A stretch of DNA of 64,000 bases from Pristionchus mayeri (taxonomy: Eukaryota; Nematoda; Chromadorea; Rhabditida; Neodiplogasteridae), in assembly GCA_036245805.1 (NCBI GenBank), contig BTRK01000005.1, forward strand, positions 36,685,469 through 36,749,468, given 5' to 3'. This document shows, piece by piece, positions 44,733 to 57,110 of this stretch; position 1 is the stretch's first letter; every line of letters starts with the position of its first letter. The notes below the pieces were generated by a model that was given only the letters and a program-made list of their open reading frames with translations, had not been told where the DNA came from and ran no database searches. The translations under genes were made by a program, and so were the position numbers.

Positions 44733-47700
44733 TCACTCTGCGGGCTCTTTCTTCACCTCTTTTCTTGTTGCTTTGGTAGCAACGAAATGCTTCTCGAGGA
44801 TGAGAATCTGAAAGAATGAAATCAGTCTGCGATCGACAGATGTAATACCGTATACCTTGTAGTCATCGGAGAGATGCTCGAATATCTCCGTGTCCTTCAC
44901 TTTGTCGTACATGTTGTTGCCAACAATCAGCTGCAAAGTAGAGTTACATAGGCGTAAACTTATTATGAATAAAAAAAAGTCAATTATCGATGTTTTCCAA
45001 ATCAGTGCCCGATTACAGAACGTTGTGCGGCTACCGTACCTGGATGCAGTGCTTCTGCAGCTTGACCAGCTTGAGCTCTTCGGACGCCTTCAGCGCCTCC
45101 AGCAGCATCTTCTCCGTCATGTTGCCCTTGGCGGGCTGCAAAGTGGCAAAGTTACAGTAACCGCTACAGTAATGTCAGGCTGTGAAATGGACGAATATGT
45201 TTTATTATTCGAATTAGTCCTATTGCATGTATGCTTGATTGTGTGGAACAGCGATCAAAAGAATGGAAATACTGTGATCGCCTCCCACTAGAACTAGTAT
45301 GTAAGCGGGAGAGCGTCAGGCAAAACCATCGAAATTCCTCAATACGCCCGTTTCAAGTTTCAGAATTCGCATATAAAGTCTTGTAAAACACGAACACAAT
45401 TTTATCGAGACCCATTTCCTAAGATTCAAAACCGTTGAGGAATCTTAAGAGTGCAGTCAGTAATCGATCGCATTTTACCAATCTACCGTATCCAACCGTA
45501 TACTCACATCGCAATACTGCATGTAGTGGTTGATGAGGTAGTCGAATCTGAATCGCACGCCCAGACTCAGCATCCTCATAGCGTTAGACGGCTTCAGAAC
45601 CTGTGGAATTCGATATTTACGGATGTTACAGTAATCGCATTTCAGCTCCTCTTTTCATGAGATGAAAATATCGTCCACCATCATTCCCCCCAACAGAGAT
45701 TTCACATCGTACTGTTTCACACAATTCCAAGTTTACCTACTGTGAGAATAGAAAGCGTAGTCCGTGGTGGGGTGGGCGAGATTTAGTACATTTGTTTCTA
45801 AGTATACAACATTTTTTTTCCTCCGGAACATTTTTCCTCCGCTTTCCGCGTATATTTAGAGACAAGTGTACTAAATCTCGCCCACCACACCACGGACTAC
45901 GCTTTCTATTCTCACAGTAACATGGGAAACTCAAGTAGCCCTAGTCCACTCTTTTTAGTCAGCTCGTTTCCACGTCCTGTTTTGACACGAGAAATATTTT
46001 GAAGTAAAAGAGACGATAATTTGCGAGATTCAGTAAAAGTTACCTAACAAACGTTGAAATTTTTTGAGATTCCAAAGACTAATTATGAGCCCCTTGAAAC
46101 ACATTCCTTCCTTTACACTGCACTAATCCCGTACCTGTCCCCTGGCTACGCTTGCTGCATCTGCTGCATTCTCCCCGACCGGCGGCTTCTTCTTGATGAC
46201 ACTTCGACCGATCTACAATAATTAATAATAATTAATAAATATTTTTATTTGGCACAAAGAATTAAGATTAAGAAATACGCAGGCAAACAAGAAACAAGAG
46301 ATACGATGTTGCAACTGGGCACTAAAGGGACGGGAATGCCAAGATGATGATAAGGAATACGTTTGGAGCTTTTTGAACTCAAGAAACGACATTCACACCA
46401 AATTTCAATTTGGAGCAGAATTGTGATATTGCAATCCTACCCCTCCTCAAATTTCGCAATATGAGAGATGATATCGCAATTCTTCTCCGAATTGCCAACA
46501 CTACTAAAGGTTGAAAAATAAAATGTTAGAAATTCATCGTTTAGTTCAACAGGAAAGAGTTCTAAAATGATACACCCCCTTTCATTCGCTGCCCCTCTCA
46601 CCTTCTTCTCTTCTGTCTCCGCGAAGAGACGACGAGCAGCCGACTGCTTGGGAGACTCGGGGTAAACTGGCTGCAAGAATACCTTTTAACTCAACATCTT
46701 TTGTAAGCGTAGTTGCACATCGGTTTCAATGGATCTATTAAACTGAGCGAGAATCTTCTCGTAAGCTCGTTTCTTTTCTCACATTCCCTTTGTGCATTTC
46801 ATTCGACATTAGGCTGCATGAAAACTATGACGTCATCACCATATAAAAGGCGTCGTAATTCATATTCGATATAATTCCTCCAACATTCGAGTTTCGTCCT
46901 CACTTTCTGCTGCAGTGCTAGTTTCTCCTTCTCCTCTTTCCTCACTTCCTCCTTATTCTCCTTCCCTCCCTCTTCCTTCTTCTTCTCATTCCCTTCCTTC
47001 TTCCCTTCTCCCTCTGCGAACTGCTTACGCGCGGCAGTGGTCTTGGGCGGCTCGAGAATAATGATTTCCTACAATTGGTCTTTCAACTTGGGATATTTTC
47101 ATTTTCGAAAAATGGTAGTGGCTAAAAAGTACCGGTTCCTCCTTATCCTCTCTCTTCTCCTCTCCTCCCTTCACTTCCACTTTCTTCTTCTCCTTCTCTC
47201 CTTCTTTCTATTTCTCCTCGCCCTTCTTCTCTTCCTTCTCTCCTCCCTCTTCCCCTCTTCCTTATTCTTCTCTTCCTTTCTCTTCTTATCATCCTTCCTC
47301 ACTTTCCTCTCCTCCACCTTCACTTCCTTCTGCTGTTTCGGCAGTTGGGTACGGACTGCAAGGATGGGGAATTCGTGTTGCAACAATGATACAACATAAT
47401 TCCACCCCTACCCGATTTACTACTATGCCTTCCACTAAATACTGGAGCTGCATCATCGATCTTCTATATCTGGAGAAGCAAAATACAGGACTAAATGCCG
47501 CGCTGCCGAGATTAATTGTGACCCGGAGACTTGACGTTTCACATTCGCCTTATACGCCGCAACATACGCAATCCAATAATAATTAATTTAGATAATTTTA
47601 TGAAGTGAATTTCTACAGTTACATATAAATCTGCTGATTGATAATAGTGAAACATCCACACTCACGAATGGGCGGGGGCACTCCGTTTCCCTTTATCTGA

Positions 47701-48420
47701 GTTCCTCCCAACTCGGGCTCCCCATTCATCTTACGGATGAGAGCAGCGCGCGCCTCAGCTCGATGGATTAACATTCTTTGGAGGGCTATCACTGACTACC
47801 TTCTATGAAGGAAAAAATTCGGAGAAAAAGAAAGTGCAAAATGCATAGTGCATTAGGTTGATTTGGGCAGCAAAAGTAATACATCAGCCAAAGAGTTGCA
47901 TTACGCATATTGCAAATGTCGCAAATACTTCAAAATATAGGCAATCAGCTAGAAAATAAAAATTGCCCTCACCAAGCTGAAGAAACAGAATATTGTTTCT
48001 ATTTATAGATAGTTTAGAGCAAGACTTAATTTCCAATTTGTTAACTTGGTGATTCAAGGTTTCGCCAGTTCACCATACCTGTGCCTTAATCCTCTCCTGT
48101 CTTCTCTCCTCATCGAGTGGCGTCTGCTCGGACAGGAGAAAACCCGTCTGAAGAAGAATCGACTCATTCTCTCGATTACACACACTTTATACAATTACAG
48201 AGAAATAATCCAAAATCTCTCAATTTACAATGCTCCCTCAATATTGAGACAGAGTGCGAGAGCATGCTTTATAAGAGAAAGAGAGTCAGACAATTGTTCG
48301 TTAGACGAGAGACACCATTAGCACCTCTTCCCTCTACGCCAACTTTACATTGAAGATCTCAGCCTCTGGGGATGCTTGGGGAGTCTGAGAGTCGTGCTTT
48401 CCTATGCGATGCTGATTCAC
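44733..48420 (-). CDS. Charged protein with BTB-type C-terminal helices but no visible BTB core
   Basis: Exons (transcript order): ~48349-48415 (5' end unclear), 48079-48147, 47666-~47760, 47303-47355, 46904-47068, 46602-46670, 46135-46212, 45508-45600, 45040-45135, 44856-44930, 44733-44807. The last seven exons are all phase 0. The N-terminal half is charged and low complexity with repeats (EPPKTTAARKQFAEGEGKK, then ESPKQSAARRLFAETEEKK). The C-terminal half resembles the post-BTB helices of the MATH-BTB genes nearby: NAMRMLSLGVRFRFDYLINH, EKMLLEALKASEELKLVKLQ, KHCIQLIVGNN. I find no MATH or BTB core. It could be a derivative of a BTB protein. The start codon is unresolved: a Met at 47774 or an upstream exon. 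Diverges from the MATH-BTB copy at 48572. Confidence 0.6.
45740..45917. mobile_element. Tc1/mariner-type MITE, 178 bp
   Basis: Ends CTGTGAGAATAGAAAGCGTA and TACGCTTTCTATTCTCACAG are inverted repeats flanked by TA on both sides; the arms continue inward (GTCCGTGGTG, GGGCGAGATTTAGTACA) for most of the length. Lies in an intron of the charged BTB-tail gene. Confidence 0.85.
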
Positions 48421-48571
48421 GCGTTCCTTCGGCGGCGTGCTTATTTATACTTACCGCGCGAGTTAATTAATTAAATAGCATTGCATATTTAGGTCTGCTA
48501 TTAAATTCGCTTCTTCAAGTTTTCTCAATGGCCTATTTGCTATTTTTTCTCTCTTCAGATCACCCTACACC
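48421..48571. promoter_or_regulatory. Divergent promoter region
   Basis: Only ~150 bp separate the first recognisable coding of the - strand gene and the ATG of the + strand MATH-BTB gene. TATAAATA occurs on the - strand at ~48443-48450, placed for initiation of the - strand gene. A TTTTCTCTCTTCAG acceptor-like tract just before ATG 48572 could be a trans-splice site for the + strand gene. A TTCAG-less version precedes ATG 195 in the other copy. Confidence 0.35.
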
Positions 48572-50399
48572 ATGGAACTAACATCATCCAACGTCTCGGG
48601 TATCTGATGTTTCATAAATGACAACTGTCAAATTTGTTTCAGAAGCTGATACTTTGGGTGTGTTTCGATGGGAGATTGAACTGAGTGCAATTAAGTTCTC
48701 CAAAAGCACATTTTCTCCGGCCATCAATCTTGGAGGACTCGAGTGGTAAGTCGATGATGTGGTAGTCAAAGGACAGTGTGGATGCCTCAATACATTTCTG
48801 TTTTATCCGTTGCAGTCCCTAATAGAAGACAGTTTCCTTTGTGAATTAATACTACTAAAGTATCGTATTGGTTTGAAAAAAAATGCAGAAGAACATGGTT
48901 AATACTTCCTACTTCGCGTCTTCTTTATTCCAGGAAAATATCTCTCACGAAGAACGAATTCAACAACAATTTTTTCCTATCGATTTTTCTGTGGCTCATT
49001 CAGAAGGACTGGGCATTCCAGAGTGTTAACGCTTTCTTTCAATTCGGGCTGTTAAGCAATACAAACGGCATTAACAACTACCAGAAAAAGGTGCTACTGA
49101 TGAGTTTTATGCACGATTAAATTGATCGAAAATTCATTTAATTTTGTTCCATAATTTATACGTTCTACCGGTCTCACTTATATTTTCTAAATTCCGCTAG
49201 AATAATAATGCCAACGTTAAGACCTCGAAAATATTTACAAACTTCCATGATTGGGGATACCATCGTTTTCTGCGTTGGGAAGACTTTTTTGATGGAGAGA
49301 AGGTACATTCGTTGCAATGTTCCACCGGGTTTATGCATATTTCCTTGCAGGGATATCATACAAATGGGAAATTCACGGTCGAACTTCAATTGCAACTACC
49401 CGAAATAGTTGGGCTTAGGTCAGCTCCCTATACACTTTCTTTTGGAGAAATCACATTCTTGAAGGCGAGTTGATCGAGTAAATTTCCTTGACCCTAATGA
49501 GCCACTTCATAATGTTACGTTGCTTATCAATGGAGAGAAACTTTATGTCTGCAAGCAGGTAGTCAACGTTTAATTAATTTTTGCACCTGAACGATTCAGA
49601 CTCTTGCTCTTCATTCTATCGTATTCTACAAAAAATGTTTTTCGGTGAATTCAAAGAAAGTAACGAAACTGAAGTTGCCTTGGACGGCATTGATAAAGAG
49701 GTTAATTTCGCTTTGAAAGAGATAATCATTAAATTCAAACTGATTTCAGGAATTCATGGATTTATTGAGAATGATCTATCCTCCAAAATCTTCTATGAAG
49801 AAAATAACAAGTTTGGATCCAATCTTAAAATAGTTGACAAAATCAAAAATTCAGGTGAAAACGTGGAAGCAGTGCTGAAATTGGCTGATTTCTATAATAT
49901 GCAGGTATAAAAGAAGGGCTTTGGAAAAAAATCTTCATAATTCAGGATATTATCAACGAAGCGGAGGAATTTCTACTGATCACGTGTGATTGGAGCAAAA
50001 GAGCACTGTCAGAGGTGGCTGAAAAATACAGACTGAAAAAGCTGAAGGTTCGTATTTAGACCAGAGTCCGAAGTTCGAGTCACCGTATCTATATTTGCCA
50101 CACTCCTTCGACTGATTGATTTGCGAGAGATTATATTGAATGAAAACACCGCGGTATCGTCTCTCGAGATTGAATTTAGATGAAATTTTATTTAATTTTT
50201 ATAGATTAAGCATCTACGCATAAATCTCCTCTCGATAAAATTGAGGAGTATATGATTACTAAACGTCACATAGGATTTCACTTTAATTTAGAAGATTATT
50301 TTACGGTAATGTTGATGACCTTTGCTTTATTTTCAGAAGCACTGTGTTGAGGATCTGGGATGCGCATCTAAAGCTGACAAAGAGAAAACGGCGAAGTAA
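48572..50399 (+). CDS. MATH-BTB domain protein, second copy, 2-nt frameshift in BTB exon
   Basis: Exons: 48572-48599, 48643-48745, 48934-49090, 49222-49302, 49351-49418, 49465-49558, 49600-49700, 49750-49810, 49855-49904, 49946-50047, 50337-50399. Ten of eleven exon lengths equal those of the gene at 195-2031. Exon 7 is 101 rather than 99 nt because an A-run after the conserved VFY codons has six A instead of four (~49630). As read, BTB is interrupted after VFYK, although the old frame (MFFGEFKES, LDGIDKE) stays open afterwards. MATH (GVFRWEIELSAIKFSK, WGYHRFLRWEDFFDGEK) and the C-terminal helices (VAEKYRLKKLKKHCVEDLG) are intact. Either a young pseudogene or a homopolymer sequencing error. 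Confidence 0.85.
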
Positions 50400-53300
50400 T
50401 ATAAATTAATTGTAAATTTTCAACAAAAAAATAAATATATTTTTAATTTCATGAATTTGTTTTCATTATTATCCCATTTCTCCAAAATCTCATTTAATTA
50501 ATCACAAATGAGAGCACTTTCACTATAAGTATTCATATTTGCTGTTAGAAAAGATACTGTTCATGGGACACTCTCGTCGTCTGCACTCTCTCGCCCATAG
50601 TGGTAAACATGGTGTTTCCCGACACGAGTATATCTCAGGAAAACGATCGCCGCGGGCGGGAAAGTTATCCAAACACATCATTATCAGCGTTACATAGCTT
50701 GTACTCAGACTATAATTAGGCAGAGTAGGAGCAGCATGACTACCAGTTGGACAGGAGCAATGGTTTCACAAACTCATAGACATCCATGGCGACACTATCA
50801 AAAAAAAATTATCACAATTCTGCTGAAGAAGCGTGTATAGCCGAACACGAGTGTTAGGATAGCACAAAGATGTGGGAACTCTATGAGTATAATAAAGGAA
50901 TAACTCAACTACTGGCTAAACCAAATGATGTTCCGATTCTTCCATAGCGGATTCGTGAGTCATATGGAATAAAGGAAATATCACCCCATTCATGTTTTCT
51001 GAAAGGGAAACAATTCATATCGAGTATTTGAATAGTGTATGCCGGGGCCCTCCCAACCATATTTTGGAGAGAAGCTCGGATCAATTACGGACAGGAAAAC
51101 TATTCGTTTTTGTACCCCTTGATTGCGTGAATCCCCGTATTTATATTGGGGTGGATGCCCCAAACGGTGCTTCAAAAATACCGCATAGTGAGATTGAGGA
51201 TAGCTGCTGCTTAGCAACGAAGGCGAATTTGGATTAGGTATGTATCTTCATGTCTCCTACCAATTTCAATCACATAACACACACAAATACCAATATCGTT
51301 GAGCCAACTTCGTACAGCGGTAGAGAGAAGGAATGACCCAGATGCGTGTCCACTATGTTGTGTTTGGAATCGGATGCAGTTGAACCAGAGAGGATGATGA
51401 ACACATCTGAGTATCAAATGTATTCCCTACAGGGCGCAGACTAATGCATCTTTCTCGATTGAACGAGCGCATATGATAATGTCAAACATATGCTAATAAT
51501 ATATGAACATGTATTTATATTGCACAAAAAGCAGGACTCCTGATATTATCAAGGAAGCAAACACGAGGGCTCTGAACCTGTCGAGAAAAATGCGACAAAA
51601 CTTTCTTGCCAACCTAATATTTATGAATGTCCAAAAAATGGCCATGCAAAAAAAGTGATTTGTTCATGCCCTGAGGGCAAATTTCGAGATATTGTTTTCA
51701 TTTTCTCAGGATCGTCTGGACTCATGATGGATCATTTTGATGCCTAGAACCACTCCCTAGATTGACTAGGAGCCGAGATCTGAATTTTCGAAATCGATTT
51801 TGCAGCCTAGTTGTAGCGAATGTGCGGTCGCAGTAACCTCATTTTTTTCTGGGTTAGATCTCGGGCACCTCACAAAGTTTGGCGAGCTGAAAAAAATCCA
51901 TGTAAGCATAAGTCCGTTTTACATAAAGTATATTTCGATTGCGTCATCACTACGCAATGAATAGGCTATTTCATCATGCCCTAATATAAAAAAGAAAAAT
52001 CTACGATGATGTGAGAAAAATCTACGATGATGTCAAAATGATCGCCATCATGAGTACAGATGATCCTGAGATTATGAAAACGATCGGTCAATATTTGCCC
52101 TCAGGGCACCAAAAAATCACTTTTTTGCATGCTCATTTTTTGGACATTCATAACTTTGTGGGAATTTTTTGGAAAAATCTGTTTTTTACGTGATAATGTT
52201 CAAAATGTATGAAAGATATGATTCCCAACTTTTTAGACTGTTTGCACAACTTTCCTGCCCGCGGTGGCCATTTTTCGGATGGGATACTCGGGTCGGGAAA
52301 CACCTTGTTTACGCACTCTCGTCGTCTGCACTCTCTCGCCCATAGGGGTAATCAGGTTGATTCCCGACCCTAGTATCTCTCCGAAAAACGGTCGCCGCGG
52401 GCAGGAAAGTTATCCAAACAGTCTAAAAAGTTGGGAAACATCTCTTTTATACATTTTTAAGATTACCACGTAAACAATGGATTTTTCCAAAAACTGCCCA
52501 CAAAGTTATGAATGTCCAAAAAATGAGCATGCAGAAAAGTGATTTTTTGGTGCCCTGAGGGCAAATATTGACCGATCATTTCAATATTCTCAGGATCATC
52601 TGTACTCATGATGGAGATCATTTTGATGCCATAAACCAGTCTCTAGTTTTGACTAGGAGCCGAGATCTGAATTTTCGACCTCGATTTTGCAGCAAATGTG
52701 CGGGTGCGCAGCAACTTCAAACTTTTTTTTCTGGGTACGCCTCGGGTATGACTCCAACGTCAGAAAGCTTGGCCAGCAGGGAAAAATCGATGTAACAATA
52801 ATGCCATTTTGAAAAAGTACAATTTAATTGCGTCATAACTACGCAATGACTAAGCAATGACGTCATGCCATAAGACCATGACCATAATGTCCGATGAATT
52901 TGGTACATCATACCTTAGTGCCAGTATGATGCCTTTCCTGGGCAAAAAGTTGCATCAAATTCAAAAAATGCCCGGTGACTTTCCGGAGCGACTTTATCAC
53001 GAGTCAGTGGATGAAAAATGCCCCCACTGGGAACAATTTCCAACTTTTATTTTTTGATTTAGATCATATTATGGTGGAAGTATATACTAGAGCCAATTTA
53101 CCGAAAAAAGCCCATATGTGATCAACAAAAATGTGAAACAGTGTTTTGAGTGACTCCACAGAAGAGGTACGAAAAATGAAGTGCTGCTTTTAAGATCTCC
53201 CTAGGGGTAACTTTTCACGTAGAGTTCGAAAATCGACCTTAAAAAGCCGTATCTCTAACCCCTCATTTCCAGTGTCGCGCTGTTGCCATGTGGTCAGTTT

Positions 53301-53449
53301 TTGTAACTTATGAACGGCTTATCCAAACCCCTTAAATGCATAGTAATTCTGAAAGATCTCGACGAAATAAGCATTTTTACTGCTGAAAGTGAAAGACTAG
53401 CTCATCTGTGAAAAAAGTTATGGTAATTTAAATTTTATAAATTTCTGTA

Positions 53450-54765
53450 TCCCAATGACTAAGAGAGACTATCTCAGTGAGTGAACATTTTAGTGTAGAC
53501 GCTTGGCACTAGCGAAAAATCGAATTCCACCATAATTAACATACATGTAGTACTCGATGAGTATAGCTCAGGCGTAGCTTATTTAGTGTTCTAAGTCACG
53601 TACAGAGTAATGAGCAATGAGATTTGTCCGAAAACGCAAATTTTCGAAATTTGTGAATTTCGCTATCGATCTGAATGAGATATACCTCAAAAAAGGCGCA
53701 ATATTCAATAGATCGAACCTACCAATTTTCATACGATTCCGATAAAAGTACTTGTGAAAAAACGCAAAGTTCGAAATATTTTATCTTTCCTCAATTTTAG
53801 CTCGTTCAGATGGGTAGAGTTGGACCATTTTTATTCTTTACATTTGTAGCCCCGGATACTAACAAACTATTAAAAAATTTAAATTAAAATCAAAAAATAA
53901 TGTTGGGAGAAATCAGCTAACAACGGCCGGCAACTTGAAATAAAGCCGATTTATGATAAGTTCAGCAACCTACCGTACCCCAATCGAACCATAGGAATTA
54001 GGTTCTAGAGAGATCCATTACGCAGTACAAGATGAGGCAAATCCACCAGCATGAATAAAATTTCGATAAGCAATCGCGCGCGCTAGCGCGCTCATGTGAA
54101 ATAATTTCGAGAAATTACGGTAGTTTATTAACATAAGCGCGCTGGCGCGAGCGAATGCATATCGAAATTTTATTCATGCTGGTGGATTTACCTCATCGAG
54201 TACTGCGTGTTGGATCTCTCTAGAACCTATTTCCTTTGGTTCGATTGGGGTACGGTAGGTTGCTTAACTTATCATAAACTGGCTTTATTTCAAGTTGCCG
54301 GCCGTTGTTAGCCGATTTCTCCCAACTTTATTTTTTGATTTGAATTTAAATTTTTTATTAGTTAGATAGTACCCAAAGCTACAAATGTAAATAATAAAAA
54401 TGGTCCAACTCTACCCATCTGAACGAGCTAAAATTGAGGAAAGATAAAATATTTCGAATTTTGCGTTTTTTCACAAGTACTTTTATCGGAATCGTATGAA
54501 AATTTCTAGGTTCGATCTATTGAATATTGCGCCTTTTTTGAGGTATATCTCATTCTGATCGATAGCGAAATGGCAAATTTCGAAAATTTGCGTTTTCGGA
54601 CAAATACGTATCTCATTACTCTGTACGTGACTTAGAACACTAAATAAGCTACGCCTGAGTTATACTCACCGAGTACTACATGTATGCCAATTATGGTGGA
54701 ATACGATTTTTCGCTAATGCCAAGCATGTTTTCATTCACTCAGATAGTCTCTCCTAAAATTTTAC
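53450..54765. repeat. Long foldback element, GAGAGACTATCTGAGTGAG family, copy 2
   Basis: Ends AGAGAGACTATCTCAGTGAG and CACTCAGATAGTCTCTC; palindrome centred near 54110. Arms share ATTCATGCTGGTGGATTTAC, GCGCGCTGGCGCGAG and CGATTGGGGTACGGTAGGTT with the copy at 56020. Inserted in the nested array. Confidence 0.85.
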
Positions 54766-56019
54766 CAATTTTTCAATTGATTGGACGTGTTATATTATAT
54801 CCGTTTTTTCCCAATATAGATAAAAACGGATGTTATATTATATCCGTTTTTATCTATATTGGGAGAGTTGAAAATTACATGAGTTTGTATTTACAATGTT
54901 CGCGAACTTTGTAAATACCCACTTAATCAAAATTGTTCGCTGTCGTCAATAATTTTCAAGCAATAATAATCATGACTTACTCATAAGTTGCCAGCCTCAC
55001 TAGTACTTTTTCTGACTGATGTCGAAGCATACTGCAAGATCTGCAGGGCAAATGCAGGATTCCGATTTAAAATGGATAGCTGTATGGCCAGAAACTTGGG
55101 AATTTTCGATGTGAAGAAATCGGATTTTTGAAAAAGCGCCAAATTCGGTGTTTTTCAGCTTCATTTATTTCCACTGGGATAAAATAGTCATAAAATGCTC
55201 AAAACTGATTTGAAGTCACAGTGGATCGACTGAAAACTATAGAAAACCTTCTCAGAATACAAGCATTTTCATATTTCGTGATTCATAAACCTGCTTTACC
55301 ACCTCTATTTTTTCCTGAAATTATGTACGTAGGGGTAAGTTCTCACGGAGAATCGAATGAGCATGGTTAAAAGTACACAGCTTTTAAAACTTTTTCAGGC
55401 CTGCGAATTTGAAAATTTAAATTACCATAACTTTTTTCACAGATGAGCTAGTCTTTCACTTTCAGCAGTAAAAATGCTTATTTCGTCGAGATCTGTCAGA
55501 ATTACTACGCATTTACGGGGGTTTGAATAAGCCGTTCATAAGTTACAAAAACTGACCACATGGCAACAGCGCGACACTGGAAATGAGAGGTTAGAGATAC
55601 GGCTTTTTAAGGCCGATTTTCGAACTCTACGTGAAAAGTTACCTCTAGGGAGATCTTAAAAGCAGCACTTCATTTTTCGTTGTACGTCCTATAGGTGATA
55701 TTGCTCGATTCTCTCAGATAGTCACTCATATAGCCATCAAATCTATCATATTTGAACACTAGTCGGAGCCTACTAAAAATAATAATTATTTATCGCGGAT
55801 GTACGTATCAACGTGCTTACTTATAAATACACAAACTTGGACAAAATTGAGGTTGTGAAAATCGATTTTTCGAACATTGTCGATCTCTGTTTTTTTCAGC
55901 AGAAATTGAATCGCATATCCAAGAAATATCTAAAATCGCTCATTTTGATTACTATAAATCAAATTAGGACGCATTGGAGGGAAATTTCTTTCACATATTT
56001 CTCACATTTTTTTTTCTCA

Positions 56020-57110
56020 CCCTCAAAAAAGGCGCAATATTCAATAGATCGAACCTACCAATTTTCATACGATTCCGATAAAAGTACTTGTGAAAAAACG
56101 CAAAATTCGAAATATTTTATCTTTCCTCAATTTTAGCTCGTTCAGATGGGTAGAGTTGGACCATTTTTATTATTTACATTTGTAGCTTTGGGTACTATCT
56201 AACTAATAAAAAATTTAAATTCAAATCAAAAAATAAAGTTGGGAGAAATCGGCTAACAACGGCCGGCAACTTGAAATAAAGCCAGTTTATGATAAGTTAA
56301 GCAACCTACCGTACCCCAATCGAACCAAAGGAAATAGGTTCTAGAGAGATCCAACACGCAGTACTCGATGAGGTAAATCCACCAGCATGAATAAAATTTC
56401 GATATGCATTCGCGCGCGCCAGCGCGCTTATGTTAATAAACTACCGTAATTTCTCGAAATTATTTCACATGAGCGCGCTAGCGCGCGCGATTGCTTATCG
56501 AAATTTTATTCATGCTGGTGGATTTGCCTCATCTTGTACTGCGTAATGGATCTCTCTAGAACCTAATTCCTATGGTTCGATTGGGGTACGGTAGGTTGCT
56601 GAACTTATCATAAATTGGCTTTATTTCAAGTTGCCGGCCGTTGTTAGCTGATTTCTCACAACATTATTTTTTGATTTTAATTTAAATTTTTTAATAGTTT
56701 GTTAGTATCCGGGGCTACAAATGTAAAAAATAAAAATGGTCCAACTCTACCCATCTGAACGATCTAAAATTGAGGAAAGATAAAATATTTCGAACTTTGC
56801 GTTTTTTCACAAGTACTTTTATCGGAATCGTATGAAAATTGGTAGGTTCGATCTATTGAATATTGCGCCTTTTTTGAGTATATCTCATTCAGATCGATAG
56901 CGAAATGGCAAATTTCGAAAATTTGCGTTTTCGGACAAATACGTATCTCATTACTCTGTACGTGACTTAGAACACTAAATAAGCTACGCCTGAGCTATAC
57001 TCATCGAGTACTACATGTATGTTAATTATGGTGGAATTCGATTTTTCGCTAGTGCCAAGCGTCTACACTAAAATGTTCACTCACTGAGATAGTCTCTCTT
57101 AGTCATTGGG
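56020..57110. repeat. Long foldback element, GAGAGACTATCTGAGTGAG family, copy 3
   Basis: Palindrome centred near 56430, nearly identical in sequence to 53450-54765. It ends at 57110 with TCACTGAGATAGTCTCTCTT, but the left end is truncated at ~56022 where CTCAAAAAAGGCGCAATATT joins unrelated sequence. The truncation marks a rearrangement break. Confidence 0.8.

Noticed and set aside
47037..47399. 120-codon + strand Leu/Ser-rich ORF and - strand Arg/Lys ORF
   Set aside because: Low-complexity CT/GA tract. Only 47303-47355 on the - strand fits the spliced gene in phase.
52717..52911. 64-codon ORF identical to one at 58244-58438
   Set aside because: Both are arms of the inverted-repeat array, with no start context or family similarity.
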